From Corynebacterium mycetoides (GTDB lineage Bacteria > Actinomycetota > Actinomycetes > Mycobacteriales > Mycobacteriaceae), in NCBI RefSeq assembly GCF_900103625.1, contig NZ_LT629700.1:1488001-1552000 (forward strand): 64,000 nt of DNA, given 5' to 3'. A program made the position numbers and the translations under genes. Shown in pieces: positions 55,418-61,410 of this stretch; positions within the stretch are counted from its first letter, which is position 1, and every line of letters starts with the position of its first letter. The notes under the pieces were generated by a model that worked only from the letters and a program-made list of their open reading frames with translations, was not told the origin of the DNA and searched no databases.

Positions 55418-56389
55418 ATGGCGAGAAAGAACTCATCCAGGAAAGTTCCTCTTCCGCCCCGCGACGGCTTGGGGGCGAGCCGCATCCGCCTGCCCGAGCT
55501 CCCAGGCGACGAGACTATCACCGCCTTCGACTTACTCTCGCGGGTGATCAGCGAGCAGCGCCATAGGCACCCCGAGGACGACGAGGCCGCAGTTCTCGCC
55601 CGGTTCACCGCCGGCGAGGTCGTGCTTCGCGACGGCTCCCCCATCACGCCCAGCACCCCCCTCACGCCCGGAACCGATGTGTTCTTCTACCGCAGGCCCG
55701 CCCCGGAAACACCCGTACCCTACGAGATCGAGGTCATTTACGAAGACGACGGGCTCATGGTGGTGAACAAGCCGCCCTTCCTGGCGACCATGCCGCGGGC
55801 AGCGCACATCACCGAATCGGCCACCGTGCGCCTGCGCCGCTCCACCGGCAACGAGGAACTGACGCCCGCCCACCGGCTCGACCGCATGACGTCCGGCCTA
55901 CTGCTGTTCACCAAGCACGCACGCCTTCGCGGTGCCTATCAGGAGCTATTCGCCCAGCGCAACGTGCTCAAGCGCTACGTGGCGCTCGCGCCCGACGTCG
56001 GGCTGGACGCGCCCGCTCGCTGGGAGCACCACATTGAGAAGCACCACGGCGAGGTTGCCTCCGCGATCGTCCCCGACCGCGAGCCGAACGCGCTGACCAC
56101 CCTCCTCTCAGTTTCGCGTATCGACGCCCCCGAGATCCAACGCGCCCACAACACGTCCTTAGCAATTGCCCAGTACCTCCTGGAGCCCGCTACAGGGCGC
56201 ACCCACCAGCTGCGCGTGCAAATGAACGCCGCCGGCGCCCCCATCCTCGGCGACCCGATTTACCCCACCGTCCACCCCTTCGGCGAGGAGGACTTCCGCG
56301 TGCCCATGCGGCTGGCATCTGTCTACCTCGCCTTCGCCGACCCGCTGGACGGCACTTACCGCGAGTTCCGGGCCCCGGCGTTTTGGTGA
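55418..56389 (+). CDS. RluA-family pseudouridine synthase
   Basis: A 323-residue RNA-modifying enzyme. The catalytic Asp is in AHRLDRMTSGLLLFTKHARLRGAYQELF (HRLDR, Asp ~147). Other conserved segments are IYEDDGLMVVNKPPFLAT, KRYVAL and LLEPATGRTHQLRVQMNAAGAPILGDPIY. The N-terminal ~85 residues replace a standard S4 domain with an actinobacterial version. Substrate site (rRNA or tRNA) is not determinable here. It is the last core gene before the inserted copper island. Confidence 0.92.
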   Translation: MARKNSSRKVPLPPRDGLGASRIRLPELPGDETITAFDLLSRVISEQRHRHPEDDEAAVLARFTAGEVVLRDGSPITPSTPLTPGTDVFFYRRPAPETPVPYEIEVIYEDDGLMVVNKPPFLATMPRAAHITESATVRLRRSTGNEELTPAHRLDRMTSGLLLFTKHARLRGAYQELFAQRNVLKRYVALAPDVGLDAPARWEHHIEKHHGEVASAIVPDREPNALTTLLSVSRIDAPEIQRAHNTSLAIAQYLLEPATGRTHQLRVQMNAAGAPILGDPIYPTVHPFGEEDFRVPMRLASVYLAFADPLDGTYREFRAPAFW

Positions 56390-56655
56390 GCTTAATGAGG
56401 AGCCGGTGACCCTATGCGCGACGCCGGGAAGATCCCTCGCCGGGGACGAACGTCGACACGCGATGAAGGCGACCCCGTAAAGAAGTTTTTGCGCTACATC
56501 GAGCCGTGTTTCCAGGTGCCCCAGCGGAGCCCTTGTCGCGGACTACCCGCTGCTGACGGACTTTGGATCATGAGCCGACCTATTCCCCATTTACATTAAA
56601 AGTGCCTACTGTGGGTATCAATTCAGGCGTCTCCGAAGGGGAACTAGGTGAGCAG
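56390..56655. other. Gene-free stretch between rluA and the IS6 element
   Basis: This 266-bp region has no convincing gene. A 61-codon frame at 56414-56599 is present, but has no recognisable domain. The right part (from ~56560) is AT-richer than its surroundings and unlike core DNA, so the foreign segment probably begins before the IS, perhaps a remnant of the plasmid or transposon that delivered the island. Confidence 0.6.
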
Positions 56656-57503
56656 GGTGCTGTTGCAAAGTTGGGGGGAGAGCCGCAAAAACTCAGTTTC
56701 TCATTCCCTGATGGCCGCTGCGTGTGGGCGTTCTCAGGCCGTCTCGAAGACCCGGTTGACGATCACCGCGTCCGGGTTCGGTTGCCCGTGAGGTCAAACA
56801 TCGTGCCTTGCCCTTTCCGCAATGAGTGCATCGCCTCCATCCCTTTCAACGTCCGATATGCAGATGTCCGGTTCTTAAACGCGCCTTTCGGCCCGAGGAT
56901 CCGCTTCAGCCGACCATGGTCGCCTTCCAGGATGTTGTTGAGGTATTTCACCTGCCGGTGTTCCACTGTTGGCGGGCAGATTCCCTCTGACTTCAACTCG
57001 GCGATTGCCCTGGCTAGTGAGGGTGCTTTATCGGTGTTGATCACTCTGGGATACCCGGCTGACGCATTGGATCTGAGGGCCTTGGCCAGGAAACGCTTCG
57101 CTGCGGCTACGTTCCGCTTCGGAGAGAGGTAAAAGTCCAGGGTCTGGCCACCGGCGGTGATCCCCCGATAGAGATAGCACCACCTGCCGCCGACCCGGAT
57201 ATAGGTCTCATCCACCCGCCAGGAACTGGCCTGCCAGCCAGGTACCTGCCGGTACCACCGTGTTTGCTTGTCCAGCTCAGGGGCGTGTTTCTGGACCCAG
57301 CGGTGAGAATCGTGGTGTGATCGACCGGCACGCCCCGCTGAAGTCATCATTTCCTCCAGATCGCGGTAGCTCACCCCGTAGCGGCAGTACCACCGCACTG
57401 CCCACAGAATGATGTCACGGGGGAAATGACGACCGGAGAAGATACCCATGGCTGTGATTATTTCGCGTCGCTCTTCCTACTGCCCCAACTTTGCAACAGC
57501 ACC
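56656..57503 (-). mobile_element. IS6-family insertion sequence (IS1628/IS26-like)
   Basis: An 848-bp element with perfect terminal inverted repeats of at least 21 bp, starting GGTGCTGTTGCAAAGTTGG at 56656 and its complement ending CAACAGCACC at 57503. The single transposase gene reads leftward. No 8-bp target duplication is present: GTGAGCAG lies before and GTCGATGG after. This indicates the flanks were joined by IS6-mediated cointegration or by deletion, rather than by a simple insertion. It marks the left border of the copper island. Confidence 0.92.
56763..57449 (-). CDS. IS6-family transposase with a short scrambled region
   Basis: A 228-residue DDE transposase. Catalytic residues are Asp in WRVDETYIRVGG, Asp in VINTDKAPS and Glu in LNNILEGDHGRLKRI. 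The N-terminus (FSGRHFPRDIILWAVRWYCRYGVSYRDLEEMM) is normal. Residues ~37-53 (TSAGRAGRSHHDSHRW) do not fit the family; reading that stretch in the next frame gives GVPVDHTTIL, the expected IS6 sequence. A +1 followed by a +2 insertion, net three bases, therefore keeps the frame open but replaces this HTH-proximal segment. Activity may be reduced or lost. Confidence 0.88.
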   Translation of the reverse strand: MGIFSGRHFPRDIILWAVRWYCRYGVSYRDLEEMMTSAGRAGRSHHDSHRWVQKHAPELDKQTRWYRQVPGWQASSWRVDETYIRVGGRWCYLYRGITAGGQTLDFYLSPKRNVAAAKRFLAKALRSNASAGYPRVINTDKAPSLARAIAELKSEGICPPTVEHRQVKYLNNILEGDHGRLKRILGPKGAFKNRTSAYRTLKGMEAMHSLRKGQGTMFDLTGNRTRTR

Positions 57504-57765
57504 GTCGATGGCTCCCCGCACCGCCTCATCGAGGCCAATGCCTTCGAATCCGCCCTGGAACAAGCTGGTCTGGACCCACTCCGCCTTCGCTCCACTGGCG
57601 GGGGTCTGGTCCTGCGGTTCGTAGTACACAAGTCGAGTATCACCGACCACAACCCGAGTAACTCTGGGCACGGTACGTAGCTGCTTCGCGAAGATAAGCT
57701 CCAACCAATGAGACCAGGTCATCCCCGGTGACGATGACCGGTGCGGGATTTGGTGTGGGGCTCAT
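57504..57765 (-). pseudogene. Hypothetical gene cut by the IS6 element, possibly frameshifted
   Basis: One frame from 57765 encodes MSPTPNPAPVIVTGDDLVSL and VGAYLREAATYRAQ, then stops; another frame from 57722 gives RVVVGDTRLVYYEPQDQTP... GFEGIGLDEAVRGAIDGA and runs into the IS. Together they look like one small protein with a frameshift near 57660, truncated at the IS border. No family recognised. It is a relic of the donor replicon. Confidence 0.5.
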
Positions 57766-58102
57766 TTCGCATCCTGATGGCTATGGCCGGTTCACCCGGC
57801 AGACAAGCGGGCCACGATGTACCGTCTCTGCCCACTCAGAGGACATCCGCCACGCCGTCTAGAGCGGCCGCCACCAAGGGAACATCCCCGTCACGGGCAG
57901 CCACCACCGGTGGGATGCTCCTGACTCGTCCGCGACGTCGTCCGCCAGGGATGGAACGACCACGCCTACCGACTGGCCCGACAGGTGCTCACCCAGGACG
58001 AGGACTAACTCGTCCTAGGGCAGAAACCAAAGAGGTAAGCACCCAGGGACCTCAACCAGATGGTGGAGGAGCCCGGGGTGCTGAGGTTGCGGTTGGTGGG
58101 TC
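57766..58102. other. Degenerate DNA between the IS6-truncated gene and the copper lipoprotein gene
   Basis: No intact gene is seen in these ~337 bp. A short coding-like relic on the plus strand reads RDVVRQGWNDHAYRLARQVL and then TQDED, with its stop at 58006-58008, but the frame is broken upstream by TGA. A longer open frame (57741-58145) is Pro/Arg/Thr-rich and looks like a GC-driven artefact. Confidence 0.5.
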
Positions 58103-58711
58103 TTACTCTGCCGGGGCGTTCTCGCTTTCGGTGACCCACTTGTGATTGGTCATGGTCATCCCGTCGACGGTGAGATCAACCATGTAGACCGTCTCATCCG
58201 TGGAATAGTCGATGGTGGCCTCCACACCCTTCATTCCCGACATGTGCTCGGCATCCAAGACGACCTCGGACCCCTCCGGCAGGGGGGCCTGGCCCGGATC
58301 GACAAGCTCCTCGTGGACCACCCACCGGTGGTCGGTGACCGGGTCCCCGCCGTCGGTGGGGGTGTAGCTGACCGAGTAGGTCGTGGTGTCAAACGCACCG
58401 GCGATCGTCGCCTCAGCACCCTCCATGCCCGGCATGTGGTCCGCGGTGAGGACGACCTCGGTGTCCACCGGGTAGGTGGGATTTTCCTCTGCTGCGATCC
58501 CTGCCGGGGGTTGCCCACCATCAGCCGGATGGTCATGGCCCTCTGCACCCATCTGATCGTTCATGCCAGTCTCCTCGGAGGACTGTGTGGCCGTCTCCGA
58601 GGTGGTGGTGGTCGTGGTCTCGGGGGCATCGGATGCAGTGTCGTCCGTGCAGGCGGCCAGGGCCAGGGAGGAGGTCAGGGCGAGGGCAGCGAGGGCAATG
58701 GTGCGCTTCAT
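58103..58711 (-). CDS. YdhK/DUF1541-type copper-associated lipoprotein
   Basis: A 202-residue lipoprotein. The leader MKRTIALAALALTSSLALAACT has lipobox Cys ~21, and an acidic/Thr-rich and His/Met-containing linker (GMNDQMGAEGHDHPADGG) follows. Two tandem DUF1541 repeats come next: DTEVVLTADHMPGMEGAEATIAGAFDTTTYSVSYTPTDGGDPVTDHRWVVHEEL and a second copy GSEVVLDAEHMSGMKGVEATI... MTNHKWVTESE. These domains occur in copper-resistance islands of actinobacteria and firmicutes. It is divergent from the four-helix copper protein. Metal binding by the HMxGM motifs is inferred. Confidence 0.88.
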   Translation of the reverse strand: MKRTIALAALALTSSLALAACTDDTASDAPETTTTTTSETATQSSEETGMNDQMGAEGHDHPADGGQPPAGIAAEENPTYPVDTEVVLTADHMPGMEGAEATIAGAFDTTTYSVSYTPTDGGDPVTDHRWVVHEELVDPGQAPLPEGSEVVLDAEHMSGMKGVEATIDYSTDETVYMVDLTVDGMTMTNHKWVTESENAPAE

Positions 58712-58922
58712 GATAATGCTTTCTAGGTTTCTTGGTTGGTGCAGGAGCTGAGACTCAGCGAGGGATGGTGCTTCAAGTGCGTCGTGGTTTATCACTCCTC
58801 CTGCTCGATAGGTGCCACTGGGTGGAGGCTGTGGGTAGGGCAGCGTCCGGCTCTTGGGAGCCTGTGGCCGACCCACTCGGCGTAGCTACGGCCGAGCATT
58901 CGCCACGTCACTTAGGGAGTTT

Positions 58923-58943
58923 CTAGCGGCTGTTAGCCGCTAG
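58923..58943. promoter_or_regulatory. Palindrome in the divergent copper promoter region
   Basis: Perfect arms CTAGCGGCT (58923-58931) and AGCCGCTAG (58935-58943) flank GTT. It lies between the divergent copper genes and 12 bp before the CopR-like site, so it could be a second operator or a small terminator for transcripts reading leftward. No T-tract is adjacent on either strand. Confidence 0.65.
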
Positions 58944-58954
58944 GTGGAGGTTGG

Positions 58955-58974
58955 GGTTCTTCATGAAATCTTCA
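58955..58974 (-). promoter_or_regulatory. CopR-like binding site (tandem TGAAGA repeat)
   Basis: On the minus strand this reads TGAAGATTTCATGAAGAACC. The C. glutamicum copper regulator CopR (CopRS two-component system) is reported to bind TGAAGATTTNNTGAAGATTT. The first half matches 9 of 9 and the second 6 of 9, with the exact 11-bp repeat spacing of OmpR-type regulators. It lies in the 370-bp divergent region (58712-59081) of two copper genes, so copper induction through a chromosomal CopRS is inferred. No copR gene is in this window. Confidence 0.72.
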
Positions 58975-59023
58975 TGGTCCAGCCCTGGATTCCGGCCAGT
59001 CGGGCCTCTAGGGTCGAGGGTGT

Positions 59024-59046
59024 GGGCCGGTCGGCTCGACCGGCCC
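59024..59046 (+). promoter_or_regulatory. Leader hairpin upstream of the four-helix copper protein gene
   Basis: Ten-bp arms GGGCCGGTCG (59024-59033) and CGACCGGCCC (59037-59046) enclose GCT. It lies 35 nt before the start codon and downstream of the CopR-like site, hence probably in the transcript. CCTTTCC follows, too weak for a standard terminator; an attenuator or mRNA-stabilising stem are possible. Confidence 0.6.
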
Positions 59047-59081
59047 GCCTTTCCGGACCGAATTGAGATATGGAGCACGAC

Positions 59082-59492
59082 ATGACCCATCACGTACACG
59101 CCATGCTGGAGACCCACCCGAAGGACCTAGGCCAGATCGACAAGGACAAACTGGCCGAATGCATCACCGCCTGCTTCGAGTGCGCCCAGACCTGCACCGC
59201 CTGCGCGGATGCCTGCCTGGGTGAGGACATGGTCGCGGAGCTGACCACCTGCATCCGCCTCAACCTCGACTGTGCTGACATCTGTACGGCCACCGGCCGG
59301 ATGCTCTCCCGGCCCACCGACTGGAATGTCACCCTTATCCGCTCCGTCCTGGAGGCTTGTCGTACTGCCTGCCAGGCCTGTGGAGAAGAATGCGCCCGCC
59401 ACGCTGAGATGCACGAGCACTGCACGGTCTGCGCCGAGGCCTGCCGCCGGTGCGAGCAGGCCTGTACTGAGCTGCTCGCCACCTTGGACTAA
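59082..59492 (+). CDS. Four-helix-bundle copper-binding protein (Csp/DUF326 family)
   Basis: A 136-residue cysteine-rich protein (about 18 Cys) with the CxxxC spacing along helices seen in copper-storage proteins: LAECITACFECAQTCTACADACLG, TTCIRLNLDCADIC, ACRTACQACGEECARH, HCTVCAEACRRCEQAC. Cys residues line the core of a four-helix bundle and bind many Cu(I) ions. No signal peptide is present, so it is a cytosolic (Csp3-like) store. The ATG at 59082 has GGAG 6 nt upstream and is preferred over the ATG at 59070. It converges on the GAPDH gene. Confidence 0.93.
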   Translation: MTHHVHAMLETHPKDLGQIDKDKLAECITACFECAQTCTACADACLGEDMVAELTTCIRLNLDCADICTATGRMLSRPTDWNVTLIRSVLEACRTACQACGEECARHAEMHEHCTVCAEACRRCEQACTELLATLD

Positions 59493-59534
59493 CCCCGACC
59501 CACGACCACGCTCACTGTTTCCGCCATATCTTTC

Positions 59535-60608
59535 CTATGCAGGGGTTTTCGACCTCCCGGAACATTGTGAAGGTGAGAAAAAGTCCGCGCGCACCCCCAG
59601 GGCACGGTCGGTGCGCTGGATGGACTCATCACCGTCTTCCACGGTGCCAGCCAGGGCACGGATTGCGTCGATGTTCTCGGGGACGACGATGGCCTGGTTG
59701 TCGACCGTGTACGTCCAGAACAACTCATTGCCCTGCACGGTCAGGATATCTTCCCAGATGGCGACCTCATACATATCGCCCCGTGGCCGGCCTAGATCTC
59801 GCATCAATTCGACGGTGCTGTTGACCGCCACGATTCCATCGGAGCGCCGCACGAAAGCGATCCGCGGCATCGCCTTCAACGCTTCGAGAACCTCTTCTGT
59901 GTCTGCCGGGCGGGTTAGCTCGATGGTCCAGAAATGCAGGTGGTTGTGGGTGTGCGCTCCCTTGGCCGCCATGGTCACCACATCCAGGTCGGGGACCACC
60001 GACTGGGCGTCTGGGCCTTGATGGCTGGGAACACGACCTTCGGGAACTATGGTGTTCATGATCCCCGAGTGGTCGGATTCCCACGGATCGGTGGCCCGGC
60101 GGACAAGCACTCCCCGCGCTTTGGACAGCAATCCAGCGTCCTGGAGTGCGATAAGGGTGCGGACAGTGCCGGTGGTGTTGCAGGAAACCACGCGGGTGGT
60201 GTCGCGTCCAAGCGTGGAACTGTAGTTGGCGTGGGCAACGAAGGAGTGGCCGGTGAGACTGTGCTTCTCCCCGCCCTGGAACACGGACTTGACTCCATGG
60301 GTGCGATAGAGGTCGAGGTTGCCGGCCCCGATGGTGGACGGGGTGCAGTCCACCACGACATCCGCGTTGTCGAGCAGGTCCGGTAGTTTCCCGGCGATGG
60401 GATATCCGGCAGCGCTCATCTCTTGGTGGGCTTCTTCGGTGGAGGCATAGACCGGGATGCCCTGCGTGATGGCGGTGGCGACCCGGTAATCGGTGGTGAC
60501 GTCGCTGACCCCGAGGAGTTCCATGTCCTCCTGGGCTCTCACCGCGTCGGCTACACGTTTACCGATGACACCGTACCCGTTTACTGCAACCTTGATTTTA
60601 TTCGTCAT
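59535..60608 (-). CDS. Type II (archaeal-type) glyceraldehyde-3-phosphate dehydrogenase
   Basis: A 357-residue NAD(P)-dependent GAPDH of the archaeal type II class, not the GapA class. Motifs are VAVNGYGVIGKRVADAV (Rossmann), DVVVDCTPSTIGAGNLD, the catalytic VVSCNTTGTVRTL (Cys ~143), AKGAHTHNHLHFWTIEL (His) and VPENIDAIRAL. The C-terminal ~20 residues (SPSQCSGRSKTPA) look extra. It follows the DUF305 gene by 87 bp in the copper island. A possible role is a copper-tolerant bypass for the copper-sensitive Cys enzyme GapA; that is inference. Confidence 0.93.
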   Translation of the reverse strand: MTNKIKVAVNGYGVIGKRVADAVRAQEDMELLGVSDVTTDYRVATAITQGIPVYASTEEAHQEMSAAGYPIAGKLPDLLDNADVVVDCTPSTIGAGNLDLYRTHGVKSVFQGGEKHSLTGHSFVAHANYSSTLGRDTTRVVSCNTTGTVRTLIALQDAGLLSKARGVLVRRATDPWESDHSGIMNTIVPEGRVPSHQGPDAQSVVPDLDVVTMAAKGAHTHNHLHFWTIELTRPADTEEVLEALKAMPRIAFVRRSDGIVAVNSTVELMRDLGRPRGDMYEVAIWEDILTVQGNELFWTYTVDNQAIVVPENIDAIRALAGTVEDGDESIQRTDRALGVRADFFSPSQCSGRSKTPA

Positions 60609-60695
60609 GCTGATTGTCCTTCCCGGAAATCCTGGTTTGGCCCGATGGCCGTATGGTCGTGTTTCTCATCTGGGGTGGTCGGGGAATGTCCTTGT

Positions 60696-61358
60696 TCAGA
60701 GCTCGTTGAGCATCTGCTCCATCTCGGCGATCTCGGCCTCCTGATCTTCAATGACCTGCTCAGCCAGAGCGATGGCCTGCGGGTTCTGGCCATCAGTGAC
60801 CTCATCGCGGGCCATATCGACGGCGCCCTCATGGTGGGCGGTCATCTGCTCAAGGTAGAGCCGGGCAGCCTCGGTGCCCTGGGCGTCCTCGAGGGCTGTC
60901 ATGTCCTCCTCGCTCATCATTCCACTCATCCCGCCATGGTCCATCTCACCCATATCACCGGTGACCGGATCTTCTTCCCAGGTCTCGAGCATGGTATTCA
61001 TCCGGTCGATCTCCGGGCCCTGGGCATCGATAACACCCTGGGCGAACTCGATGACCTCGGCCGGGATATCGTCCTTGGCCAGGAGGATTTCACTCATCTC
61101 CACGGCCTGTTGGTGATGCGGGATCATCATCTGTGCGAACATGATGTCCGCGTCATTGTGCTCGGCGGAGACCTCTCCGGCCGCCCCCGTCTCTGTCTCA
61201 GGATCCGTGGTGGCCCCGGTCGTTTCGGTGGTGTTGGGGGCGGGCGTAGTGGCGATGGTCGTGGTGTCGGTGTTTTCTCCCTCAGTGTTATCTGCGCAGG
61301 CGGACAAAACCAGGGTGGAGGTCAAGGCGAGAGCGGCGATGGTGATGGTGCGCTTCAT
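60696..61358 (-). CDS. DUF305 metal-associated lipoprotein
   Basis: A 220-residue lipoprotein. The leader MKRTITIAALALTSTLVLSACA (Cys ~21) closely resembles that of the YdhK-type gene at 58103. After a Thr/Glu-rich linker are two ferritin-like-helical DUF305 halves with HH motifs: DIMFAQMMIPHHQQAVEMSEILL and LYLEQMTAHHEGAVDMARDEV, plus a Met-rich MGEMDHGGMSGMMSEEDM. DUF305 proteins are frequent in copper-resistance loci and probably bind Cu periplasmically. It lies between the ATPase gene (52-bp gap) and the GAPDH gene. Confidence 0.92.
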   Translation of the reverse strand: MKRTITIAALALTSTLVLSACADNTEGENTDTTTIATTPAPNTTETTGATTDPETETGAAGEVSAEHNDADIMFAQMMIPHHQQAVEMSEILLAKDDIPAEVIEFAQGVIDAQGPEIDRMNTMLETWEEDPVTGDMGEMDHGGMSGMMSEEDMTALEDAQGTEAARLYLEQMTAHHEGAVDMARDEVTDGQNPQAIALAEQVIEDQEAEIAEMEQMLNEL

Positions 61359-61410
61359 GGGGGTTCCCTTTCGGAGGTTGTGTATGGGGGAGTCGATGAA
61401 GGATTAAAAG

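Noticed and set aside
56414..56599. 61-codon frame between rluA and IS6
   Set aside because: No homology-like motif and atypical composition; kept only as part of a gene-free stretch.
57290..57345. Programmed frameshift in the IS6 transposase
   Set aside because: IS6 elements use a single frame and the local pattern (net three extra bases) does not match a slippery site; mutation is simpler.
56648..57511. 8-bp target duplication around the IS6 element
   Set aside because: Octamers GTGAGCAG and GTCGATGG differ, so no duplication can be claimed.
57741..58145. 134-codon plus-strand frame before the YdhK-type gene
   Set aside because: Composition is Pro/Arg/Thr/Gly repeats without domain, it overlaps the real lipoprotein gene, and a better relic is visible in another frame.
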